A stretch of 64,000 nucleotides of DNA from Ignelater luminosus (Eukaryota > Arthropoda > Insecta > Coleoptera > Elateridae): contig VTPC01090621.1 of the NCBI GenBank assembly GCA_011009095.1, positions 42,847 through 106,846 on the forward strand, given 5' to 3'. The notes below the pieces were generated by a model. The model did not search any database, was not told the DNA's origin, and was given only the letters and a program-made list of their open reading frames with translations. The position numbers and the translations under genes were made by a program. Below are positions 36,300 to 46,879 of this stretch, in pieces (the first letter of the stretch is position 1; every line of letters starts with the position of its first letter).

Positions 36300-37914
36300 C
36301 AGCGTACCGTGTGAAAAAAAACCAAAAAACGTGGAAGGTGGTGCAGAGGGTATTTGCTTAAAAAGAACAGGTAACTCACGTGGATTTCCTTCGGAAATTG
36401 CGCAGTGAACCTGAAGATTAGAGTAATAAATACGTATACTGATTTATTATCATTAGTCACTCCAGATATCTCGAAAACGGACACTTGCATGAGAAGGGCG
36501 ATTACACTTCATGAGCAATTAACTGCTACTTTAGGATTTCTAGCGACTGGTAGAAGCTATAGAGATCTGGAATTCACAACCGCCGTTTCTAAGCAATCAT
36601 TAAGCTGCATCGTACCTGAAACTTGTAAAGCCTTATACAGCGTCCCGAAAAAGAAATATCTAAAGGCAAGTAAACAGAATACACAATTTCTAAGTAATTA
36701 CATGGGAAACGAGTATGTATGAAAACTATTTTTCAAAATTAGTGAAATACCGAACAAGATTGTAAAACTTTTAATTTGTACAAGAGGGATTTAACGGCTC
36801 CGGTTGCATTACATTTTGTTGTCATTCAGTAGTAACGGTTCTAGTTACTTGTCTTCTCTCCTTACAATTCACGACTTTGAAGTCTTGTGTCAAGATCTCC
36901 ATTTGTGCCTCAAACAGAACATCATTGATGAGCTTTTGGGCAAAAGCATTCTGTTTGTCCTTAAGACCACGCAATTTGTGGGCAATATGCCAAAAACATC
37001 AAAACAGTCATCTGAGTGAACTGTTTTCAATTTTTCTCCAACAAAGTGCATCACTTCCGATGTCTTGTCATCGTGATCTCATTGCTTCCTCTTTCCTCTG
37101 AAAGACGCCAAAGAAGATGTACTACTGGAAAACGTAGTAATCTTTGATGACCTCGCAGTGTTGCAGATGGCGTAGAGGTGGCAGGGATCGAGGAAAGTGG
37201 CTCTGTTGGAGGCTGCTCATGGTCACTCAACTCTTCCTGAAATCAAAGAGAGTAGAACACCCTAATTACATCATTTAATATTAGAATTTAGCTAAAATAT
37301 GATTTCGTTTTTTTTTTCAGTTTCCATTGCCAATGCTACCTGCGAGTTTATTTATTGTGATGCAGGAACAAATGGCAGAATTTCTGATGGAGGAGTTATT
37401 GCAAATACCGTGCTTTATGAGATGCTTACAAATTCCTAAAGCACGAACAGTTTCGAACTCAGATAAACGTCTCCCATATGATTTTGTCGGCGATGAAGCC
37501 TTTGATATGCTTTATGACCTCCTAAAACCGTATTGCCGGAACAGCTTAAATGCAGAAACAAGAATTTTTAACTAGCGTTTATCAAGGGCTCGGCGGGTGG
37601 TCGAAAATACATTTGGAATAATGGCATCTCGATTCGGAATTCTCCACACAGCCATTAACTTAAACCTAACTAATATTGATACTGTGGTTCTTACTTGTTG
37701 TGCGCTGCACAATTTTTCAAGGCGAGAATGTGCCAAAACTACACACATTCCAGAGGTACTGGACCATGAGAACATAGACGATGGTTCTGTTGAGATACGA
37801 AAAAGATGTAGACACGGGCAGATTCTGGGAAATGCAAAAGTTGTCAGAAATAAATTCAAGATGTACATCAATGAGGGGTATGTACCGTTGCAGTATACAA
37901 CCATCGTGTTGTGA
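36300..37914 (+). pseudogene. Harbinger transposase (HARBI1-like), two exons, broken
   Basis: The N-terminus is readable from about 36300 (KKRGRWCRGYLLKR, then VDFLRKLRSEPED, with stops and a shift), followed by DLLSLVTPDISKTDTCMRRA, LTATLGFLATGRSYRDLEFT and PETCKALYS. Exon 1 ends at 36665 (TATCTAAAG) at a GCAAGT donor; the acceptor TTTTTTCAG ends at 37320, giving the expected YLK-FP junction. After FP, about 80-100 residues containing the first catalytic Asp are missing. Exon 2 then gives CDAGTNGRISDGG (catalytic Asp), ARTVSNSDKRLP, DFVGDEAF and LSRARRVVENTFG (catalytic Glu). Breaks include a stop just before the frame change near 37436 and a TAG in FN*RLSRA at about 37573. The protein would cut and paste at TWA sites but is inactive here. 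Confidence 0.88.
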
Positions 37915-38612
37915 GACGGAATTTTTTTTCTATATCAATAGGTGATGTACAGTTATTTCTAGGTTCTTTATAGACCTCTGAATGCCTCTATTTCATTATA
38001 ACGTGAAGCTATGTAAACTGATAGATTATTATATTATATTACATTCGTTATAATTTTTCTTTCCCATACATGTGAATAAAAAAATAACAATAACGAGAAA
38101 GTACTGTACCTTGCCTAAAATAATTTAGTGATACAGCACTTTTTAAATCAACCTAAACAGGTACGTTTATACCATCTTGTTATTGTTCTGTGTAAAAAAA
38201 TAAATTTGTTTCAATAAGTTTAAATATGTATGGTAAAACAATAGCTTACCCCTTATCAGAATCCTCGTCTATATTGCTTATGGACTTCCGAGGTGTTTCA
38301 TGGTCGCTCGAAAACGACAGCAAATCAAAGTACCACAAAGATGGCTTGTATACCTCGTCTGCAGAGGTACCACACCGCATCGACTTTTTAATTTTGGATA
38401 ATTCTTTGCGGTACACAGACCTTAAAGAATAATTTTTTTGCCACTGTATCCTTCTGGAATCTTACAACCAGTGCGGCATAGGCTTGCCTTTCTTTATCGC
38501 GGTCACTATAATCTTTAGATTTAACTTTTCACAAACGGGGGAAGCTCTTATAAAGTTTAATGAATTCACCAAGAAATTCACGCGAACATTAACGCAAATC
38601 AATCATCTTTGA
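36850..38612 (-). pseudogene. Harbinger accessory protein with MADF domain
   Basis: Exon 1 (about 38612-38250) encodes a MADF (Myb/SANT-like) domain: REFLGEFIKLYKSFP, then VKSKDYSDRDKERQAYAALV, and after a shift RSVYRKELSKIKKSMRCGTS, DEVYKPSLWYFDLLSF, ending DEDSDKG at the donor GTAAGC (38249). Exon 2 starts after TTTGATTTCAG (intron end 37237) with EELSDHEQPP, a Ser/Thr-rich linker and a BESS-like end (GLKDKQNAFAQKLINDVLFE) with stops. In Harbinger systems this partner binds the element ends and helps the transposase reach the nucleus. Exon 2 lies inside the transposase intron, and transposase exon 2 lies inside this gene's intron on the other strand. Confidence 0.82.
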
Positions 38613-38817
38613 TAAATGAGTCAGTTAAGTCGATTAACGACTTGTCTATCATTTGCTTGGAAAACTGTACTAGTTTCATATACGTCTTTCGGCGCGAACT
38701 CCGTCTTCATCCAGTTCAGGTAAAACCTTCGTTTTGTTATCCATACGCAACGTTTTGCCTGATACGTCTTGACTGAACAAGTAAAACGTTGGAAAATCGT
38801 TGCCTCTAAACCGGCCT

Positions 38818-38820
38818 TAA
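38818..38820 (+). other. TAA target-site duplication, right copy
   Basis: It follows the Harbinger right end (GGCCGGCCT-type terminus reading ...CCGGCCT) and matches the TAA at 36145-36147. Confidence 0.85.
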
Positions 38821-39058
38821 GTTGATTTCTTGCTTCAACAGACGTAGAAGTACTGTTTCGTAACATACGTAAGGTAATGAAACGATCATCAGCAGCCGTT
38901 GTTTTTCTTTTCTTACCAGATCTTAGCCTTCGTGTATTCCTGTCAGTTTCTCTAAACCCTTTGCACACATTTTCGAACCGCTGTATGAGTGCAGCATAAC
39001 GCAATCTTCGACGATCTTCTACAGCTTTTACAGGATCTTCGGCACTTAGACGCATCAA
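38821..39058 (-). pseudogene. Tc1-like transposase, 5' portion (HTH)
   Basis: The minus strand from 39058 reads MMRLSAEDPVKAVED, an eroded helix, then GFRETDRNTRRLRSGKKRKT and ADDRFITLRMLRNSTSTSVE ending ARNQL at the Harbinger insertion point. This is the first HTH and linker of a Tc1-like transposase. Its continuation is 35505-36147. The open frame that continues past 38821 to 38621 is only read-through into the Harbinger end. Confidence 0.8.
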
Positions 39059-42000
39059 AGAAGAGAAAGCTTTTACAAATACCCGTTTTTGGACAAATTC
39101 GCTTTTATGTAAGTGATTTCAGGAACACTTTCCAGGCCAAAACGGAAGAGACTCTTTGATTTGCAATTTAGCAATATGCGTATTAATACAGAAACAAAGA
39201 TACGAGCACATTTTCCGACAGACACATTTCGTGACTTTGCATTTCATTTTTTCTTTTGTTTTAAGCGAAGGATGTTATGATATTAATTTTCATAACCGTA
39301 ATCGAGCTGACGCGGCGGTTTTCCGCAATATCATCCTGAGCCGTCCCGAGCTTTCTACATTCAACGAGTAATGAGTATAGTTAATAATAGTTAATTTGAT
39401 TACTTGAAACAAATATACAAAATAGTTAGACAACTATAAATAGAGCTAAACGTAAAAAACAGATTACAGAAAAATTTATTTCCAAGCCGGTTACCAAGAA
39501 TCACTTTCATAGGAGTTGAATATGGTGTTTACCTCTAAATCAGCAGCAACATTTTTTTGGCGATATTCTGGTCACAAGATGAAAATCTTCTAGATAGTCG
39601 TGATAGTGAAGTAGCAGAAAGATAACTACCTAAGACATACCGTTACGTATATATAATTAAAAAAATATCATTTGTGAATTCCTGAACAGAATTCAAAGGT
39701 TTCTCTTTCATTAATAAAAAGAAAACGTCCTCAAAACCCTTCATATGCGCATCGATGCTGACTTCCCACTGAGTTCGAGTTCAAAGATGACAAATAACTG
39801 TCTTAAATATGGGGCTCTAACACTCTCTACGATCACAACTAGAATCACAGGTAAAACTTCTAAAATGTAAGATACGAAAAACGAGAAAGATATTTACTAC
39901 AGTCAATATCAAAGCAAAAAAAAAAATGGGAAGAATTAACACTGAAGACTGAATACAAGTCCAGAACACAAATAGTGGTTACCTGGAGAATAAACTGAAA
40001 AAAGAGAAATCACACAATAAAATTTCTTTGTTGGCTTGGCCTTTGGTGTTACCTTACTACGTTTTTAATTTTTTAAGTCTAAGAAACTCAGGGTAAAAAT
40101 TACTGTCTTACACAAAATAAATGTTCAAGCGCTCGATTCAAGAGAGAAATCTTGACACTGAAAGTAATTAATATCTAAATAAAGTATGAGAAAAACTAGA
40201 TAAATGAAATCTAGATGGAGAACACATGAGGTCATCTTTCCTTCAGATCTGTGATTTTAAATACTGGCTCGGTTCCTTCAGAAGGAATCAGATAGAGGAA
40301 GAGCATCACAACAAATTTCTAGCCTTCAATCAGTTTTCATTTTGTTCATCTTTTGCTGATTCTTAGAATTTAAGGTTAAAAGAAACTTCTTATTCAAATG
40401 CATGCCGTGTCCTTTACAGGATTTTTGGAAATTCCGTCCTTACGCTTTCTCTTTCAGTATAGAGGTTTCCTACAGATCAAGATAGATTTTGAACCACCAG
40501 AATTTCTATGCTGAAAATTTTGCAATTTTCAATTTGACTGTATAAATCATTTTGGAAAAAGTCAATTTATCGTTTCTTAAAGATCATCAAATGCAATCCA
40601 CAGCTTCGATTTTAATGATTTAATTCTGCACATATTTACCAAAGCTTCTGAAGAAATATATATGCCGTACCGAACAGGATCATTCCATAACCAAATGCCC
40701 AGCTACCCAAAAAGATGAGCACCTGTAATAATAATAACTCCAAAGCACATTGTTGCATTGCTAATTTAGAAGGCTCAATAATGACTAAAATTTGAAATCA
40801 AACAATAAATAATTGACAGTCTGATACAGAATATTCAATAAGGTAGTGGTAGTATCCAACGACGTTCACTTAGTTAAATGTTCCAAAATGGCTCTAAGAG
40901 ACCTGAAACTTCTTCAGGTCACAGTAAATTAAAAAGCAACACAGATCATTTTGTCCAAACAATTTGGAATACTAAATAGTCAAGATGAAACTGGATTTTT
41001 ACGATTTGCGTATATAAAGGATTTTTCCAAAGAGGCACGCAGCCACTTACAGAGCGTGTAATGTTCATCAAGTAAAAATAAATTTCCTAGAATTTTCTGC
41101 GGTTGAAGTTTCAAACGATCTCTTGCTTTTTAATATCTCCCACGCAATTTGTGATATTGATCAGAGATTTATTGCATATAGTATGTACATTACCATAACG
41201 TACATTGTAATTGATATAATCACAAAGTAAATATAGATTTAAAGACACCCCTCCAAACACCATGGTCTGTATTCACCGCTCTTTTTAAATCTGTCTCTAA
41301 AATCGTTTTTTACGGAAACTGTTACGCAGAGGTAAGTATTGTCTAGACACCCTGTAGAATGAATAAGATTAGGATTTCTAAAAATAGTTTTAAAGGACTT
41401 AAACGGATATTCCAGTTGAAATATCAATTATTTATCAAAATTAACGATAATTACGGAAAGTTTGTCGTTAAATGGTAATGTGAAGACTGTGTTGCTACGG
41501 TATTAGTTACAGAAACATCATCAAGTTTTAATAGGAAGTTTTATTGCTCAATTTTCTGAACGTAGGGTTTGTCCACTAATTAAAAACACGAGAATGTGAC
41601 AAAAACAAGAGCCACAAATATAAAGTCTACAGCAATAAACAAACATCTTTTTTGTTAATTCACAAGGTTAAAGATTACATACGAAATTAAAGAAAACAGA
41701 AAATCGTACAGAGAAAGGTTGTTCAGTAAGATCAAAATGCTACTAGGTATAAAATAAGCTCTTGTTAGAGTATTATATAATTTCAATCTACTAATTTAAG
41801 ATAATAATATAGTCCAACAATAAGAAAAAAAGAAAAAGTTTAAACAAAATGGCAAATCCTACATTAATATTACTTTAAGATAATGACAGTGCGGATGCAA
41901 AATAACATTTATATAATTATTAGAAAAACCATATAATAAGAATGATTCGTTAGAATGATTCAACCGGATGTCAAAAGCAGAATGCAGTTATTTTTATAGT

Positions 42001-44328
42001 AATTGATTAAATAATTAATAATAGCGGAAATTGAATAGGTCAATAAGTATTTCGTAATCAAAAGCGATGATTATTTTCGGATTTTCTGTAGGTTTAATTT
42101 GTTTTACGTTTCCTTTTAAAAATGAAATCTTAAATAATATACACTTTTTCATCTACATAATTGTGGTAGGTCATATTATTGAGTAACCAAACAATATTCC
42201 ATTATTTTATTAAACTACTATTAAATAATGTTTGTTTATAATAAATTAATAATAGTAAACTAACTTGATCCTTCAAATAGGAATTTAAGTATAATTAATT
42301 GGACCAAATGTAAGATTTCCTTTAACAAAAAATTTTAGTTTCTTCGCCAGAACTACTTTTAAAATCACTAATTTTATTTGTCCATCAAATTCCATCACTG
42401 ATTTTTCACGCCACAATGCGAAGGTTATTACAACATGCAAAGTTCAGAAATTAAATATCCAAACTCTGTAATTAATTCGAACTTCCAACGAACGAAAAAA
42501 CTTTTTATCTACCGATAAACTATAAGGAATCGTTTAAAAAATTACACTTTTAATAAAATATCATTACTGAAACATTTAAATGTGGACGAAGCCGTGTTAA
42601 TGGAGAAATAAATTACACATTTTACTTAATATCTTCATGCCCGCAGGGAAAACGGTCAAAGAAGTTCTTGGCCACTTTTAAAAATTGCCTTGAACTGGCT
42701 ATGAATTACTAGGAAACTCTAAATATTTCTATGAAATCGCTTGTTTAAAAAAAGTCTTGAGAGATTCTAGTAAATTCAGCAAAAATTCCTAGTAGATGAA
42801 ACATAAATAATTTTTTTCCTTCACTGAAAAAACCTTAATTAGTATTAAACTAAATTAACTCTCGACATACTTATGGTTATCATTTTGGTTTATATTAAAA
42901 AAACAACCGTATTAAATTAATAATCTTCATAACAGTTATTAGCTTATTTACACAAAAATCACTAAAATAAAATATTTTATTGAATTCGTTCCCATTCTCT
43001 CTTAATGTCGTGAAAATGAATCAAAACATGGGCAACATTCCTTCTATCATTATATTTACATAAATAAACAGCGAACTGCTACTTATTTATAAATGTCACA
43101 ATTATCTCGGCGTGAATTTTTTTCTCTTGAATGTGAAATGGATGGCTGACCAGTTTCAGCTGACCGGAGAGCGCTTCTCGGTTTCCGCCTTTGGTAAAAA
43201 ATTAGACTCATTTGCACAGTGGGAGATCTGCTTTGCACTACTCTAGATTGCATTCGCCGATTTTTATCTCCAAAGGACTTACGAGGACTATGAACTTTCC
43301 TTTTTAATTTACTGCCATAACCTGGAAGATTTTTTGCTGATTTTCCTTAATGTTTCAATTAATTCTTATAACTACATAGCAGTAACTATCTTTGAACGAA
43401 CTGTTTCCATAAAAACATTACACGATGTTTCAAGCTTGATTCGCGACAATTTTATGCACGATTATATTAATCTCGTCAATGAAAGTAAAATTTACTTATA
43501 GGTTGCAATTCGTTTAATGAAGGATATTCTTGAAAACTGGGTTCCTTTCATTACGGTTCGGGAAACTTAAAAATAAAAGTAGCAACACATACTTATTAAT
43601 CTTGTTAAGTGAAACTTCGGATCTTTTAAAGTAACAAGTAACAATTAATTATAACTTCATTGGTATGTTTATTGATTACCAACAATTAAATTATCAAAAA
43701 GTTCATTCATATTTCTGGTGAAGTGGAATAGCCATATTAGATGGTTGACTATGTGCAATTTGGAATATTCCTTTTTCTCTGTTGTTTTTGCTTGGGTGGC
43801 TTCCATTTGATAATAATGACATATCATGCCTTCTTATATTTACAAAATTTGAGAAAGATTTATGGATTTTCAGATTAAAACACTGTTATAGCATTTTGTT
43901 GTTTTAAAAATCATTTTCAATATCGACCAAAAGAGCTACATAGTTGAGCTACAGAACCAGAATCAGGCTGTAATGTCCGATTAGACGTAAAACTACATAG
44001 TTCGATTCGAAGTCAAATTAGCTCGAAAAACACAACCCAATTATTTATTATTTGAAAATAAGGCTCAATTTATAGCCTAAGCTTAAGCTAACTTAAGAAA
44101 CAGACAAGAGCCAGTTTTTTTTCCGTAAAATTTTGAAAGCGTTAACATCAAAAACTAAAATAGTGCCTGCCACCTGTGTTTGATACTAAAACGAATTTCA
44201 GGTCTATTAGAAAAATAACATTTGCCAACAAAATCTTCTTTGACTTGAAAAACTTGACAGATTAAAAAGTTCCAAACAGCCCACAAAGTCGGCTCGGTTT
44301 GACGAGCGCATTCTTCTAAAAAGTCCAA
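39059..44328. other. AT-rich region without recognised genes
   Basis: The first few hundred bases may be the Tc1 5' flank, but its terminal repeat was not found. At about 41341 an ACACCCTGTA resembles the TACAGGGTGT transposon end with no partner seen. Around 43140-43300 the sequence is less AT-rich (GACCGGAGAGCGCTTCTCGG) but has no clear frame. Confidence 0.25.
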
Positions 44329-44330
44329 TA

Positions 44331-45310
44331 TACAGGGTGATTCCGAAATAAAGGGAATCCTCTTAAAGGTGGATAGCAGTGTGATAGTACATACATTTGC
44401 GATAAAAAACGGTAGGTAAAAAATGCATAGTTTCCGAGAAAAGTGCGATTGAAGTTTAATCGCTAAGCCAAGCTGGTCCTGCTCTCATACTTTTACTTAA
44501 GCAAAAATCGATAGGGGTTGACTGACTGTCCTTGTCATTGGCAGGTAGTTCTTGCTATTTATGTGAGGGGTATCATAGATTATCTGGTTTCTACAATGCC
44601 ATAAATAACCAGTAGGAACTTTTACTATTTAATCTGCAAACGGAAAAATATTAAAATTTTACTGTTGGTGATTTTTTATGTAAACTTCCGAAGAACCAAA
44701 AACTTCAATAAGCCTTATGCTACATAAATAAAAATTGGTTGAATTTATTAAATTGAATTAAATACAGAGGTGACAGTTAGTAGTACCTTCCATACGCATG
44801 TTTCATTCAAGTAGTATGTGTAATCCATTGCCATTTAAAACGTTTCCTATTCATGTGACTAAATAATAATAAGGAATTAAAATGTTGCTTGTGAGACTGG
44901 AGTCTAATTGTTCGTAACATAAATTTTGTTATTATTTTGTTACTGTTTTAACGAATTTCAACAACCCTGCATGTTAAACCAGGGGTAGCTTATGATGGCA
45001 TTTATTGTTCATTGTGCTACTACAGCTGCACTATTAGTTCCAAGAAAATAGGCATGTCTGGTAAATTTTCGTTCTTGCACTACAAGGGTTTAAAAACACC
45101 GTAAATCTCCTTAACTTTCACTTTTTAAGGCGACTATACAAGAAACACTTTTCTTTTTCTAACCAGAGACGGCTTCAGTTTTTAATATTTAGGAAAATTG
45201 TGAAAATTTTCAACTTTCACGGAACCACTTCGTTTTTTCATTTTTTATCTTCATTTAGCCTCACTTATCACCTATTAAAAGGATACCCTTTATTTCGGAA
45301 TCACCCTGTA
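44331..45310 (+). mobile_element. Non-autonomous TIR element, TACAGGGTG family
   Basis: The 980-bp element is bounded by inverted repeats starting TACAGGGTGATTCCGAAATA and continuing for about 40 bp with two substitutions and one indel (left 44331-44371, right about 45268-45310). It is flanked by TA (44329-44330 and 45311-45312), as for the element at 652-2328; the first nine bases are shared and the rest differs, so it belongs to a related but separate family. No transposase is readable inside. Confidence 0.88.
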
Positions 45311-45312
45311 TA

Positions 45313-46139
45313 CACCAACCCTCTAGGGGCTTCGAAAGTAGGGTCTAACCTTATCTAGATATCAGTTTCAAAATGGCTTACAAGCCTGATCTTCACAAGA
45401 CTTAAAACTTATTTAACAAACTTTGCCTAGGAAAATAATATCCTAAAAGTAATATCAGAAGATGATTTATATTTGGTGCTTGGTTACTAAATTAATTAAT
45501 ACCTATGTAAGGCAAAACCGATAGCTTGTAAATTAAGTGAAAGATTTACAAATGCCAGAGTTAGTAATCAAACGGCAGCCAAGTTATGCAGAGCGTTCCA
45601 ATAGTCTGTAAAAAGATTGAATAACGTTACTAAGAAGACATAAGACACGACATATTCAAAGATTTGTCACAACTATATACAGTGTCCCATAAAAGCGCCA
45701 AACCGATCGTTAGTTTTTTTAATGAAAACCCTCCCGACTCATTGCTCATTACAACCTATGGCACTATAGGAGTCTAGACCTAATGATATTTTAATTTCAA
45801 TTAATGATATGTTCTAATTACATCCCTTCATAAATAGATTAAATAGTTGTTTACAAGATTCTTTTGTCTTCTAATATTCATTTTACCTTTACGTTTACTT
45901 TTGCATTTGTTCATATTTCAAGCTAGTCTTGGTCGAGTAGAATTTGGCGACTCCCTTTAATAATTAACACAAATTGCTCCTTCAAACTTTCATTCAAATC
46001 TCCAGGTAGGTGAAAATTGTTCATGTTGTTGTGTGGTATTAGTCTGGTGAAATAACTAATGCAATCATTCCAACCGAAGACAGGTACAACAATCTGGTAA
46101 ATTTAGATTTAAAGATTGACGAACTATCAAGCTTAATAT
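45313..46139. other. No gene recognised
   Basis: AT-rich. TATACAGTGTCCC at about 45676-45688 resembles a transposon end, but no inverted partner was found. Confidence 0.25.
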
Positions 46140-46752
46140 GCAAAATTGATTTCGCTTTTAGAAGAATCAATTTTTACATCATCTAGTGCTGTTTCTTCCA
46201 TTCGGTGTCCAGAGGATTGCCGTGTCGACATGCCAAGCTCTAGAAGGATGAAACGTTATTCCGCGTTTGTTTGTGCAAGATTGGTAGATATATCAATTGC
46301 AGTCTTTTTCTTCATTGTAGTCTTTGCATACTAGCTCTTGCGCAATCTCCATGTTACGTCATATGCCATTTGACAAATTGGTTCCAGGTGTTTGGTTTCC
46401 TCGTTTCCTGCTACGTTACCATTATAATTACTGTGTTATCCACCCCAAGTTTATTTAACCTGCGAAAATGATCGGATACAGATCTCAGAATTACCTGATA
46501 GGATTTTAACATCATCAGTAACTATAAAAACTCTTTTATCGTTGTAGTACATGTTAGTAGCTTCTGCATCTTTTGGGTTAGATTTTGTTGTGTGTGGATC
46601 AAGGTTAGAAGCATCCCGTCCACTTGCATTCCATATATTCCAGTCTTTGTTTGCTGTGGTAGTTTACAACTATCTGTATACAAGATCAATTCATTCTGCC
46701 CCACAAAACATTGTTCACGTTCGCAAACGACTATTATCCTACCTAGTACCAT
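46140..46752 (-). pseudogene. Non-LTR retrotransposon RNase H-domain relic
   Basis: The minus strand reads QNELILYTDSCKLPQQTKTG, matching the start of LINE RNase H domains (xxYTDGSK...GxG, with Gly changed to Cys). Further on it reads DAEATNMYYNDKRVFIVTDD (usually AI..AC... FICSDSQAA), then a helix LNKLGVDNTVIIM and VAGNEE, recalling VxWVPGHxGxxGNExAD. The order and spacing fit, but stops and shifts are frequent. Some upstream ORF2 sequence may extend to about 46880. Confidence 0.5.
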
Positions 46753-46879
46753 ACTAACCTAAGTGTAGGAACTTTATCTAGCTTACTTAAGATGGCGAAA
46801 ATGCCTTTCCCGTATTTTACCTTTTGCAGAGTTTATTTTCAGTTTGTATCCTGCATCTAGCTCTCTTGACTTAACCAGG

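Larger units (their letters stand above)
36148..38817 (+). mobile_element. PIF/Harbinger element with two gene remnants
   Basis: A 2670-bp element has terminal inverted repeats AGGCCCGTCTAGACGCAACG (left) and AGGCCGGTTTAGAGGCAACG (right, inverted), 17 of 20 matching, with related sequence continuing inwards (TTTTAYYTGTTYAGTCAA). A TAA duplication flanks it. It carries a plus-strand Harbinger transposase relic and a minus-strand MADF-type accessory gene relic. It is inserted inside a Tc1-like transposase gene; excision of the element and one TAA would rejoin QL and REVRDVD in one frame. Confidence 0.93.

Noticed and set aside
38621-39058. 145-codon single protein on the minus strand
   Set aside because: Only 38821-39058 is transposase; the remainder is read-through into the Harbinger terminal region.
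41341-41356. ACACCCTGTA resembling a TACAGGGTGT terminus
   Set aside because: No opposite end was found, so an element cannot be delimited.
43975-44015. GTTCGATTC resembling a tRNA T-loop
   Set aside because: Flanks do not fold into acceptor and anticodon stems.
45676-45690. Transposon-end-like TACAGTGTCCC
   Set aside because: No inverted partner within several kilobases; a single short match is not enough.
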